The notes under the pieces: model-generated
The model's input: the letters and a program-made list of their open reading frames with translations, nothing else
What the model was told of the DNA's origin: nothing
Databases searched by the model: none
Assembly: GCA_964577115.1 (NCBI GenBank)
Contig: CAZNXJ010000008.1
Coordinates: forward strand, 143,500-207,499
Length of the DNA: 64,000 nt
Source: CAZNXJ01 sp964577115
GTDB taxonomy: Bacteria > Planctomycetota > Planctomycetia > Pirellulales > Pirellulaceae
Direction of reading: 5' to 3'
In this document: one piece after another, positions 27,390 to 35,719 of the stretch
How positions within the stretch are numbered: position 1 is the stretch's first letter
Layout of the letters: each line of letters opens with the position of its first letter
Made by a program: the position numbers and the translations under genes

Positions 27390-28304
27390 ATGCTGCTGGG
27401 AGCTCATATGTCCATCGCGGGCGGCTATTACAAAGCTGCCGACGCCGCGGCGGAGCATGGTATGGACGTCGTACAGATCTTCACGCGCAATACGAATCAG
27501 TGGAAAGCCAAGCCGCTCACCCCGGAAGAAGCGCAGCAGTTTTCCGATGCTTGCGCGCGCCATGGCCTGCGCCACCCCATCGCGCATGCCAGCTACCTGA
27601 TTAACCTCGCGAGTTCCGATACCGAATTGCGCCGCAAATCGGTGGACGCGATGGTGCTCGAACTCGAACGCGCCGACGCCCTCGGCCTGGAGGGAGTCGT
27701 CGTGCATCCCGGTGCGTCGATGGGCAACAGCGAACAACAAGGTCTGGAACTAATCGTCGCGGCGCTAGATGAAGTCTGCGAACGTCTTCCGGACGGCCGA
27801 GCGAAAATACTTCTGGAAAACACGGCGGGGCAGGGGACGTGTCTCGGGTGGCGTTTCGAACACCTGGGCTTCATGCTCGAACGAGCAGCGCAGCCACAGC
27901 GGCTCGGCGTGTGCCTCGATACCTGCCACGCCTTTGCGGCCGGCTACGGGCTGGCAACCGCTCGCGAATACCGCGAAACCATGGATGAACTCGACAAACA
28001 CGTTGGTATCGAGCGGGTTCGCGCGTGGCACGTTAACGACAGCAAGCGGGAGCGCGGCTCGCGCGTTGACAGGCACGACCATATCGGCTGTGGAAAGCTT
28101 GGCCTCGAACCGTTTTGGCGACTGCTACGCGACTCGCGCTGGCGCCACGTGCCCAAGTATCTGGAAACAAACAAAGGCGAGCGGAATGGAGAAACATACG
28201 ACGCGCGCAACCTGCTTGTTCTTCAAACGCTCGCTCGCCAGCGGTCCTTCGCCAGCGTCCCCGCGGCCATCGACGCCATCGGAGGTCTCGTCCAAGAGGC
28301 GTAA
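27390..28304 (+). CDS. nfo: Endonuclease IV (AP endonuclease Nfo)
   Basis: This is a 304-residue TIM-barrel protein of the xylose-isomerase-like superfamily. Family motifs include 'LLGAHMSIAGG' at the very start, 'HASYLINLAS', 'GVVVHPGASMG', 'LLENTAGQGTCLG', 'GVCLDTCHAFAAGY' and 'HVNDSKRERGSRVDRHDHIGCGK', the last quoted in two overlapping pieces. These supply the His, Glu and Asp ligands of the trinuclear zinc site. It incises DNA 5' of abasic sites in base-excision repair. Length is typical (about 285-300). It is a single gene, downstream of the GYF_2 gene by 57 bp and convergent with the metal permease operon. Confidence 0.95.
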   Translation: MLLGAHMSIAGGYYKAADAAAEHGMDVVQIFTRNTNQWKAKPLTPEEAQQFSDACARHGLRHPIAHASYLINLASSDTELRRKSVDAMVLELERADALGLEGVVVHPGASMGNSEQQGLELIVAALDEVCERLPDGRAKILLENTAGQGTCLGWRFEHLGFMLERAAQPQRLGVCLDTCHAFAAGYGLATAREYRETMDELDKHVGIERVRAWHVNDSKRERGSRVDRHDHIGCGKLGLEPFWRLLRDSRWRHVPKYLETNKGERNGETYDARNLLVLQTLARQRSFASVPAAIDAIGGLVQEA

Positions 28305-28320
28305 CCACGTCATCCCTCCG

Positions 28321-28350
28321 CATCATCCGTGTCTATCCGTATCATCCGTG
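28321..28350. repeat. Short degenerate tandem repeat (ATCCGT units) overlapping the permease stop codon
   Basis: ATCCGT occurs at 28325, 28335 and 28344, ten and nine bases apart, in a phrase that on the minus strand reads ACCACGGATGATACGGATAG. I recall similar 'accacggat' strings scattered in planctomycete and related genomes. The third unit supplies the TGA stop and the last codons (Asn-His-Gly) of the permease at 28342. Confidence 0.45.
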
Positions 28351-29910
28351 GTTCTCGTCCGCCTCCTTCGGAATTTCACTCCCATGCGGATCTCGTTCTG
28401 GCCGATCCAGCTCGGCGGCCAGCCGATCGCGTAGCCAACCATCAATAAAGTGCTCGGCACGGCCCGCCGACTCATGCAGCCGCTCATCCTCGACAGAATA
28501 ATGGTGCGCAAGGTAGCTCTCCCAAAGCCGGTGCGCTCGCACGACGCGCAGAGCATCATTGCGGCCCGTGTCGGTCAGCTGCCAGCCGTTGGCCCCGCGT
28601 ACGATGCGCCGCTCGAGTGCGAGCTTGGCCAATGCGACCTGGCGGAAGAGGCGTTCGCTGCGGCCACCGGCGTTCGAAAGCAGCTCGGCGCTAGGGCTCG
28701 GCGCGATCCCCGCCTGCCGCTCTTCTTCGCGGTAGAGCAAACCGAGCACGTCTTCGGCGGCCATCTTCAAACGCAGCGACCAGCGGTCATGGAGGCGTAC
28801 AACGAGTCCCTGCCGCGGGCTGAAGAGCAGTGCTCCGGCGAACAGCAAGCCGGCCGCCGCGGCCATCATACCGGCGGTGCTGGCATCCACCACGTCCGGG
28901 TATCCCAGACGCTGAAATACAATAGCGGGCACGGTGACGGCAAGCACGTGGCCGATCAGCGCTGAGAGCGCCGCGATGGTGAGGCTAAGGATGACCATCG
29001 TCGAGAGACGCTCGGTTAGAAGCAGCGCAGTGGCTGGCGGCACAATCAACATCGCAATCACAAGAATGCTTCCGACACTCTCGAAGGCCGCCACGAGTGT
29101 CGCGGCCGTCACGGCCATCAGCACGTAGTGCATGGCGCCGGCCGGGATACCCATGGCATTCGCCAGAGCGGGATCAAACGCGCAAATACGCAGTTCCTTG
29201 AAGAACAGCACGATGAGCACCGCATTTACGAGCAGCATCGCGCCGTTCACCACCGCCGCGCGCGGTACGTCCCAGTTGGCCAATCGGTCGAGCACGACGT
29301 TTTCGAGAGTTCCGTAGAGCACGCAGTCGGGGTCGAGGTCCACCTGGTCAGCCACGAGGCGCATGAGCAAGAGGCCCAATGCAAAGAGCGTCGTAAACAC
29401 GACGCCCAACGCCGCGCTGGACTCGACGTTACCCCAGCGCGTTACCCATTGCGAGGCCAGCGCACAGAAGACGCCCAGTGCCGTGGCACCGCCGAGCAGG
29501 ATTGCGTGCTTCGAGGCTTCATAGCCGCCCTCGGCGAGCCAGCCGCTCTCTCGGAGCGACTGCGCAGCCACGAACGCGATCACGATGCCTGGAAGCGCGG
29601 CGTGGCTGATCGCGTCCCCCATCATGCTCAGCTTCCGGACCACGAGGAAATTGCCGGGTGCCGCGCACGCCATCGCAGCCAGTGCGCCGGTCACGACAAT
29701 CCACGTGTCGATCGCATCCCATTGTTCGAGCCGAGCGAACACTTCCTCGCCCACGCCCGACGCCCACATCGCGGCTCCGACCACCAGCAGCAGAGCCCCA
29801 AGTGCCAGCACCGCGGTTCGCAGGTTCGGCGAGCGCAACCACGGCACCGGTCGAGCAAAGACGCGGCGAATGGATTGAGCGATGCGGGGCATGGGCGTGC
29901 TGTCAGTCAT
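28342..29910 (-). CDS. Metal ABC transporter permease with C-terminal DtxR-like domain (Mn/Zn/Fe type, second permease)
   Basis: This 522-residue protein has two parts. Residues about 30-330 are an ABC-3 family permease (ZnuB/MntB/TroD) with eight or nine helices and the 'KLSMMGDAISHAALPGI' motif. Residues about 385-522 are a DtxR/MntR-like winged-helix plus metal-binding/dimerisation domain, seen as 'LTDTGRNDALRVVRAHRLWESYL', 'RLHESAGRAEHFID' and 'DPHGSEIP'. These include the His and Glu-His positions that bind Mn or Fe in DtxR proteins. The fused domain may sense cytosolic metal and gate transport. The ATG at 29910 is preferred to GTG 29937. It is the last gene of a four-gene importer operon. 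Confidence 0.87.
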   Translation of the reverse strand: MTDSTPMPRIAQSIRRVFARPVPWLRSPNLRTAVLALGALLLVVGAAMWASGVGEEVFARLEQWDAIDTWIVVTGALAAMACAAPGNFLVVRKLSMMGDAISHAALPGIVIAFVAAQSLRESGWLAEGGYEASKHAILLGGATALGVFCALASQWVTRWGNVESSAALGVVFTTLFALGLLLMRLVADQVDLDPDCVLYGTLENVVLDRLANWDVPRAAVVNGAMLLVNAVLIVLFFKELRICAFDPALANAMGIPAGAMHYVLMAVTAATLVAAFESVGSILVIAMLIVPPATALLLTERLSTMVILSLTIAALSALIGHVLAVTVPAIVFQRLGYPDVVDASTAGMMAAAAGLLFAGALLFSPRQGLVVRLHDRWSLRLKMAAEDVLGLLYREEERQAGIAPSPSAELLSNAGGRSERLFRQVALAKLALERRIVRGANGWQLTDTGRNDALRVVRAHRLWESYLAHHYSVEDERLHESAGRAEHFIDGWLRDRLAAELDRPERDPHGSEIPKEADENHG

Positions 29911-29963
29911 TGAAAGTCGAAAATAAACGGACGTCACCGAGCAGCTGCGACACGCGAGCGGCT

Positions 29964-31310
29964 CTAAAGCGGATGAGGGCTCTGGGGCGGCCCTTCCTCC
30001 GGCAGGGCATCGGCAAGTCGCCGCTCCAATTCCTTGCGCAGTTCGGTATCGAGCACGTGCTCGATTTCATCAGCGCCACGATCCACGTGGGCTGGAGCCA
30101 CATGTGCGTAGTGAATGAGGTACAGTTCCCAGAGCCGGTGATGATGCACGACACGCGCCGCCTGCTCGCGACCACTTTCCGTCAGCACGACGCGCTCGCC
30201 CTCGACGCGCACCAGCCTATCATTCGCAGCGCGGCGTACTTTGCGCCGCAGCTCGCGTTCGGTCCATCCCCGCCACTCGAGCAACTCTTGAAACGTGGCA
30301 CCTTGGTCCCAGACATCGACCTCGTGCCGCGCAGAGCGTTGTTCGGCTATTTCGTAAAGGGATCGCAGCACGTGCTGCACGCCAGTTCGCCGCCGCAAGC
30401 GCGCTCGAACAACCCAGCGCGGCAAAAGCCCGCGCTGCGTACCGAGCAATAAACTGACGCCAAAGAAAAAGGCCCCGACCAATACGATCGTGGCTCCCGT
30501 GGCCACTCGGGGAATGACGGCGCTGATGGCGACACCAATCAGCGAGCTGACTCCGCCGAGCGCGCCCGCGATCCAGACCATCGTCGAAAGTCGCTCGGTC
30601 CAAAACCGCGCAGCCGCCGCAGGCACGATCAGCAGCGCGACGACGAGCAGCAGCCCCACACTTTGAAGGCCAATGACCGCCACCGTCACGACCAGTGCCA
30701 TGAGCAGCTGGTCGAGCACGAATGTGGGCCACCCTTGCGCCTGCGCGAAGCGCTCGTCGAAACATAGCACCGTGAATTCTTTGAACAGCAGCGCACATAC
30801 CAGCAGTGCGATCAGGCTGATGAACAAAATTCCTTGGACATCGCTGGCCATCATCGAGGCGGCCTTGCCATAGATGAAATGACTCAGCCCTGCGGCGTTG
30901 CCCGAGGGAAGCCGCTGGATCACGGTCAGCAGCGAAATGCCGATGCCAAAGAACACGCTCAGCACAATCGCCAGCGCCGCATCGTCCTTCAGCCGTGTCG
31001 TTCGGCGAATCAACGTCGTGGCAAAGACGCCCGCAACGCCGCTGACAGCGGCGCCGGTGAGCAGCAGGGCCAGCGACTTACCCTGTCCCGGCGCCCAATA
31101 TTCGGCCAGCATGAAGGCCAGGGCGATCCCGGGCAGCGCGGCGTGGCTGACGACGTCGCCGAGCAGCGCTCGCTTGCGCATCAGCATGAACACGCCCACG
31201 ACGCCTGCGCACATGCCGAGCACCATGGTGCCCAGCAACACGACGCGTGTGTTGTAATCGCGCAGCGACACCAGGCGCAGCAACTCGGTCCAAATTTCCG
31301 CCAGCACCAT
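29964..31310 (-). CDS. Metal ABC transporter permease with C-terminal DtxR-like domain (first permease)
   Basis: This 448-residue paralogue of the next gene starts with an ABC-3 permease (about 10-290) with 'RKRALLGDVVSHAALPGIALAF', quoted in two overlapping parts. A C-terminal cytosolic DtxR-like region (about 320-440) follows, with 'LTESGREQAARVVHHHRLWELYL' and 'DRGADEIEHVLD'. The DPHG tail of true DtxR proteins is replaced by a proline-rich end. ATG 31310 has AAGGTG at a good distance; the in-frame GTG lies two codons upstream. With the other permease it should form a heterodimeric channel for Mn2+, Zn2+ or Fe2+. Confidence 0.87.
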   Translation of the reverse strand: MVLAEIWTELLRLVSLRDYNTRVVLLGTMVLGMCAGVVGVFMLMRKRALLGDVVSHAALPGIALAFMLAEYWAPGQGKSLALLLTGAAVSGVAGVFATTLIRRTTRLKDDAALAIVLSVFFGIGISLLTVIQRLPSGNAAGLSHFIYGKAASMMASDVQGILFISLIALLVCALLFKEFTVLCFDERFAQAQGWPTFVLDQLLMALVVTVAVIGLQSVGLLLVVALLIVPAAAARFWTERLSTMVWIAGALGGVSSLIGVAISAVIPRVATGATIVLVGAFFFGVSLLLGTQRGLLPRWVVRARLRRRTGVQHVLRSLYEIAEQRSARHEVDVWDQGATFQELLEWRGWTERELRRKVRRAANDRLVRVEGERVVLTESGREQAARVVHHHRLWELYLIHYAHVAPAHVDRGADEIEHVLDTELRKELERRLADALPEEGPPQSPHPL

Positions 31311-31407
31311 GGTCACCTTGCCCCGGGCATGTTCGGCCCACTTCCTACCGCGCGACTCTGCTTGTCCTCCGCTATTTCACGCTTGCCGCCGTGACGCGTC
31401 AGCGGCC

Positions 31408-32211
31408 TTACGCCTGGCGACGCATCTCGTCGCCGACGCGATCCATCAACGCCAGTTTGCCGCCATACGTCTTGCGCAAATTGTCCGAATGAAAAACTTC
31501 GGAAACCGGCCCGGCAGCAATCAGACGCATGTTCAGCAGCAACACGTGATCGAAATACTCGTCCACGGTCTGCAAATCATGATGGACCACTAGCACGGTC
31601 TTGCCGGCCGTTCGCAATTGTCGCAGCAGTTCGATGACCGCTCGTTCGGTAGCGGCATCCACGCCGGCGAACGGTTCATCCATCAGGTAAAGATCGGCGT
31701 CCTGCACCAAGGCCCGCGCGAGAAAAACACGCTGCTGCTGGCCGCCCGATAATTGACGAATCTGCCGATCAGCAAATCCGCTCATCCCCACCTGCTCGAG
31801 AGCCGCCATTGCTTGCTCGCGCGCCTGCCGATTCACGCGGCGCAGCCAGCCGAGCTTCCGGTAGAGCCCCATCGCCACGACGTCGAGCGCATTGACAGGA
31901 AAGTCCCAATCAACGCTCTCGCGCTGCGGCACATAGCCGACCCGTCCGCGCTGTTCACGGTAAGGTTTGCCGAAGACGAGCACCTCGCCCGATACCTTCG
32001 GCACCAGATCGAGGCAAGCGCTTAGCAGCGTGCTTTTGCCCGCCCCGTTCGGCCCCACGATGGCCACCAGCTTGCCGCGCGGTGCTTCGTAATCAATATC
32101 CCAGAGCACGGGCTTGCGATGGTAGGCGACGGTCAGGTCACGAATCGCGAGCGGACACGTGCTGGGATCCAGCGGGCTGCCGTTTGTCGTCGGGGGGGAA
32201 TGAGCGGTCAT
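31408..32211 (-). CDS. Metal ABC transporter ATP-binding protein
   Basis: This 267-residue ABC ATPase has Walker A 'GPNGAGKST', Q-loop in 'VPQRESVDWDFP', signature 'LSGGQQQR' and Walker B 'LYLMDEPFAGVD', all intact. The 'QRESVDWDFPV' segment is typical of Mn/Zn/Fe (TroB/ZnuC/MntB) importers. It starts 8 bp after the binding-protein gene and 97 bp before the first permease, so the order in the transcript is binding protein, ATPase, permease, permease. Confidence 0.94.
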   Translation of the reverse strand: MTAHSPPTTNGSPLDPSTCPLAIRDLTVAYHRKPVLWDIDYEAPRGKLVAIVGPNGAGKSTLLSACLDLVPKVSGEVLVFGKPYREQRGRVGYVPQRESVDWDFPVNALDVVAMGLYRKLGWLRRVNRQAREQAMAALEQVGMSGFADRQIRQLSGGQQQRVFLARALVQDADLYLMDEPFAGVDAATERAVIELLRQLRTAGKTVLVVHHDLQTVDEYFDHVLLLNMRLIAAGPVSEVFHSDNLRKTYGGKLALMDRVGDEMRRQA

Positions 32212-32219
32212 GCTATGCG

Positions 32220-33326
32220 CTATGGCTGCGCTGTCGAGGAATTTGAATTTGCCGCACGCTGCAATTGGCCACGGAATCCCCGCTCGGGAACTTTGCCTCC
32301 CAACGCCTCGGCGATCGTCGTGGCATTATGATCGATCATACCGATATAGGTGCCTTCATACGTTCCCTCAGGTCCCATCGCGTCGGAGAACAACCGACCT
32401 CCGATACGTGCCTCCCAGCCTTTGCTGGCTGCACCTTCCAGCACCGCTCGCAGGTTTGCCTGCGACACGCTCGTTTCAACAAAGATGGCGCGAATCTTCC
32501 GTTCAACGAGAAAATCCACCAGCGCGTTAATATCATTGACACCGGGCTCGGATTCCGTGCTGATTCCCTGCGCCGAACGGACGGGAATGCCATACGCGCG
32601 ACTGAAGTAGGCGAACGCGTCGTGGGCCGTGACGAGCACGCGCTGCGGCTCGGGAATGGATTGAATCGCGTCGCGCACATACGCGTCCAGCTCGGCGAGC
32701 TCCGCAGCGTAGGTGGCGAAGTTGCTCCGGTAGTGCGAGGCGTTATCCGGGTCCAATTGTTCGAGCAGCGTGGCCACTCGCTGGGCGCACTGACGCCACA
32801 GGCTCACGTCCATCCAGACGTGCGGGTCAGGGTGTCCGGGTGCATTGTCGGGGTAGATCAGCACCGAGCGATCGAGCCCCTCCGTAACGGCAAAGACAGC
32901 TCGCCCGCGCCGCTTGACCTGCTCGAGCGCACTTTCCATGCGACCCTCCAGCATCAGGCCGCTGTAAAAAACGACGTCCGCGCGAGCCAGTTGCCGCACG
33001 TCGTTGGCCGTTGGCTTGTAGAGGTGCGGATCGACTCCATCGCCCATGAGTCCGACGACGTGTCCCTTGTCGCCCACAATCCGCTCGACAATGTCCCGCA
33101 CCATGCCGGTCGTGGTGACGACGCGAAACGGGGACTGAAGCGACAGCGGACTCGGTTCCGCCTCGGACGACGTGCCGCAGCCCGAAAGAGCGAGTGTGCA
33201 GAGGAGGGCGAGCGGGAAGGCAACGAACATCGGGGCCCCCAACCGCGCTGCCAACCCCACCGATCTACGGGACAAACGGAACCAATAGGGCGACCGAGTG
33301 ATGTACGCTGAGGGAAGCTCCTGCAT
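32220..33326 (-). CDS. Metal ABC transporter substrate-binding lipoprotein (TroA/ZnuA family)
   Basis: This cluster A-I solute-binding protein of 368 residues has the lipobox 'ALSGCG', so it is a lipoprotein. Metal ligand positions appear in 'MGDGVDPHLYKPTAND', 'HPDPHVWMDVSLW', 'VTAHDAFAYFSRAYG' and 'FVETSVS' with a late aspartate 'IGMID'. The family uses three His and an Asp/Glu for Zn2+ or Mn2+. There is no long His-rich loop, which argues against a ZnuA-type zinc chaperone loop and slightly favours Mn/Fe. The start at 33326 keeps a twin-arginine/basic n-region; ATG 33230 is a shorter option. The longer frame start at 33434 lies upstream of the operator palindrome and is unlikely. Confidence 0.9.
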   Translation of the reverse strand: MQELPSAYITRSPYWFRLSRRSVGLAARLGAPMFVAFPLALLCTLALSGCGTSSEAEPSPLSLQSPFRVVTTTGMVRDIVERIVGDKGHVVGLMGDGVDPHLYKPTANDVRQLARADVVFYSGLMLEGRMESALEQVKRRGRAVFAVTEGLDRSVLIYPDNAPGHPDPHVWMDVSLWRQCAQRVATLLEQLDPDNASHYRSNFATYAAELAELDAYVRDAIQSIPEPQRVLVTAHDAFAYFSRAYGIPVRSAQGISTESEPGVNDINALVDFLVERKIRAIFVETSVSQANLRAVLEGAASKGWEARIGGRLFSDAMGPEGTYEGTYIGMIDHNATTIAEALGGKVPERGFRGQLQRAANSNSSTAQP

Positions 33327-33396
33327 GGGACGATTTCCGAGGGTGAACGCGGCGACCGCGGCGGGGTTCGGCACACGGAGACTCACAACCGCGAGT

Positions 33397-33412
33397 TTTT
33401 GATTAATCAAAA
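33397..33412 (-). promoter_or_regulatory. Perfect AT-rich palindrome, probable metal-responsive operator
   Basis: TTTTGATTAATCAAAA is a perfect 16-bp dyad, about 70 bp upstream of the binding-protein start, in DNA that is otherwise GC-rich. Position, symmetry and composition suit a DtxR/MntR- or Fur-family operator controlling the importer operon. The arms do not match the classic DtxR or Fur boxes closely, so the regulator is not identified. No free-standing metalloregulator gene lies in the window. Confidence 0.6.
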
Positions 33413-33696
33413 CATTGTCAGCTCGGCGGGTCAAAAAAGCAATTCGGCTTTCGGCGGCTTCGAGTTACAGCGAGTGCGGGCGCGAGCGGGCGCTATACAG
33501 ACGTTTAATCTGGCACGTCGGGCGGGCAGTCGAGCAAGTTGCTGCTCGGCCGAGCGGTTTGATGGGGCCCGCCGGTTGGCTCGGTCCGATCGGAAGGTGA
33601 GGGGAAAGTTTGACCGGTCGAAATCGCCTCGCTACGATTTGTCAGGATGCACCGCTCAAGCTGGGCGCGCGAGGCGATTGCCGTAAGGGTGCGACG

Positions 33697-34254
33697 ATGG
33701 GGCTGACGTATTTCAAACGTTACCGGATGGAAATCGACCTACGGCGTTTTGTTCCGGCAACGCGGCCCTTGCCGACCGGGTATCGAATGTTGCCCTGGTC
33801 CGAAGACCTGCTCGAAGCGCACGCGGATGCCAAGTACCGCAGCTTCTGTACGGAAGTGGACGCGAACGTTTTCCCGTGCCTTGGCGATCGAGACGGATGC
33901 CTGCGGCTGATGACCGAGATCACTCGCCGCACGAATTTCATCCCCGGCGCGACCTGGTTGATCCAGGCCGAGCTACCCGAAGGAGGATGGGAGAATTGCG
34001 GCACGATCCAGGGCGTGTCCGACCGCGGAATGTTCGGCGCGATTCAGAACTTGGGCGTCACCCCCGGTCACCGCAACGCAGGGCTGGGTGGGCGACTTCT
34101 CAGTGAGGCGCTTGAAGGCTTTCGCCGCTCCGGTTTGGACCGGGCGTACCTGGAAGTGACAGCGAACAATGTCGGGGCACTGCGGTTGTACGAGCGTTTC
34201 GGTTTTCAGATTGTAAAGACCGTCTACAAGGCCGCCGATGTCGCGTACGCTTGA
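33697..34254 (+). CDS. GNAT-family N-acetyltransferase
   Basis: This is a 185-residue protein with a C-terminal GNAT core. The acetyl-CoA loop is 'VTPGHRNAGLGGRLLSEAL' (R/Q-x-x-G-x-G/A pattern) after the beta-4 strand 'IQNLGV'. The motif B region is 'LEVTANNVGALRLYERFGF', typical for protein or small-molecule acetyltransferases such as RimI-like enzymes. The N-terminal 70 residues ('AHADAKYRSFCTEVDANVFPC') are less conserved. I chose ATG 33697 with AAGGGTG upstream; an in-frame start at 33610 adds 29 weak residues. Substrate unknown. It is divergent from the metal importer. Confidence 0.85.
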   Translation: MGLTYFKRYRMEIDLRRFVPATRPLPTGYRMLPWSEDLLEAHADAKYRSFCTEVDANVFPCLGDRDGCLRLMTEITRRTNFIPGATWLIQAELPEGGWENCGTIQGVSDRGMFGAIQNLGVTPGHRNAGLGGRLLSEALEGFRRSGLDRAYLEVTANNVGALRLYERFGFQIVKTVYKAADVAYA

Positions 34255-34459
34255 TGCGGCGCGTCGGCCGAGCGCTCGGCGACGAACGCCGAAGTGCTCC
34301 CACGCCCCATCCCGATCATTCAGTACGGCTTATCGCCGGCTCGGACGTCGGGCCGCGCGGCCCCTTCTTGCGTGCGCGGCGGAGCGTCTGAACAATGGTC
34401 GGTTTGCCATCGCCCCGGGGGGGCGGTGCCCATAGATCGATAAACCTTTGAGGAACCGC

Positions 34460-35719
34460 GTGACGCAGACCATCTATATACAGTCATACGACAACGGCCT
34501 AACGCTGGTCGCCGAGCAAATGGATTGGCTCGAATCGGCCGCGATTTCGCTGAACGTCGAATGCGGTTTTTCCCGCGATCCGGCGGATAAGCTGGGCCTG
34601 GCGAACCTGACGTGCGAGATGGTCCAGCGCGGTTGCGGCAGCCGGACGAGCCGCCAGTTCGTCGAGACGCTCGAGAATCTGGGCGTCGACCACTCCTCGT
34701 CGGTCTCCGCCGTCCACACGACATATTCCGCGGCGCTCGTCGCTGACAAGCTGGGCGAGGTACTCCCGATCTTCGCCGACCTGGTGCGCCGGCCGCACCT
34801 ACCCGAGGAGCAATTCGAGGACGCGCGGCAAGTCTGCATCCACGAGCTCCGTTCGATCGAGGACGATTTCGCTCAGCGCACTATGCAGGAGCTGCGCCGG
34901 CGGCACTATGGCGATCCGCTCGGCCGCAACGCGCAAGGCACGCAGGAAAGCATCCAGCGGCTGACGATCGACGACGTGCGGACCTTTTATGAGCAGGGCT
35001 ACGGCCCGCAGAACGCGATTCTGAGCGTCGCGGGCAAGTTCGATTGGCAGCAGCTCGAACAAACCGTACGCCGCCTCTTTAGCGACTGGCAACCGCAGCC
35101 GCTCGGAGAACTCGTCGAAGTTCCTCCGACGCGCGGCTACACGCATCTGGCTCACGAAACGAATCAAACGCACATCGCCATTGCGTACCCGAGCGTCTCG
35201 TATCGCGATCCCGACTATTTTCAGGCGCGCGGTGCGATTGGCATTTTGAGTGACGGAGTCAGCTCGCGGCTGTTTACCGAAGTGCGTGAAAAACGCGGGC
35301 TTTGTTATACGGTCAGCGCGTACTGCCATTCGTTTTACGACCGCGGCAGCGTATTGTGCTATGCAGGCACAACGACCGAACGGGCGCAGGAGACATTGGA
35401 CGTCGTGCTGGCAGAAATTCGTCGGCTGAGCGAAGGTGTGAGCGCCGACGAAGTTCAACGAATGCAGGCGCGCATCAAGAGCGGCCTGATTATGCAGCAG
35501 GAGTCGAGCGGCACGCGGAGCAGCGCCATCGCAGGCGACTGGTATTATTGGAAACGTGTGCGGCTGATCGACGAATTGAAACGCGAGATCGATCGGCTAA
35601 GCCCAGAGAGCATCGGTGAATTTCTGGCGCGGCACGTTCCCCGGGAGTTCACGATCGTGACGCTGGGAGCGAAACCTCTGGAGGTACCACTTGGAATTTC
35701 TGCGACACACACTTCCTAA
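34460..35719 (+). CDS. M16 peptidase family subunit lacking the zinc site
   Basis: This 419-residue insulinase-fold protein has lost the catalytic HxxEH. The aligned segment reads 'LANLTCEM', so H, E and H become N49, C52 and E53. It keeps the C-terminal half with 'SSRLFTEVREKRGLCYTVSAY', the R/Y substrate-binding motif that active subunits of paired M16B proteases often lack. It should therefore be the regulatory or substrate-holding partner of the next gene, as alpha-MPP is to beta-MPP. The start is GTG 34460 with GAGGAA six bases upstream. It overlaps the next gene by 29 bases, so the two are translationally coupled. No signal peptide is visible. Confidence 0.9.
   Translation: MTQTIYIQSYDNGLTLVAEQMDWLESAAISLNVECGFSRDPADKLGLANLTCEMVQRGCGSRTSRQFVETLENLGVDHSSSVSAVHTTYSAALVADKLGEVLPIFADLVRRPHLPEEQFEDARQVCIHELRSIEDDFAQRTMQELRRRHYGDPLGRNAQGTQESIQRLTIDDVRTFYEQGYGPQNAILSVAGKFDWQQLEQTVRRLFSDWQPQPLGELVEVPPTRGYTHLAHETNQTHIAIAYPSVSYRDPDYFQARGAIGILSDGVSSRLFTEVREKRGLCYTVSAYCHSFYDRGSVLCYAGTTTERAQETLDVVLAEIRRLSEGVSADEVQRMQARIKSGLIMQQESSGTRSSAIAGDWYYWKRVRLIDELKREIDRLSPESIGEFLARHVPREFTIVTLGAKPLEVPLGISATHTS

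Noticed and set aside
29128..29913. Plus-strand open frame of 261 codons opposite the metal permease
   Set aside because: Histidine/arginine/glutamine-rich antisense shadow of a clear membrane protein gene.
32265..33311. Plus-strand open frame of 348 codons opposite the metal-binding lipoprotein gene
   Set aside because: Antisense shadow of the TroA-like gene, which has a lipobox and metal ligands.
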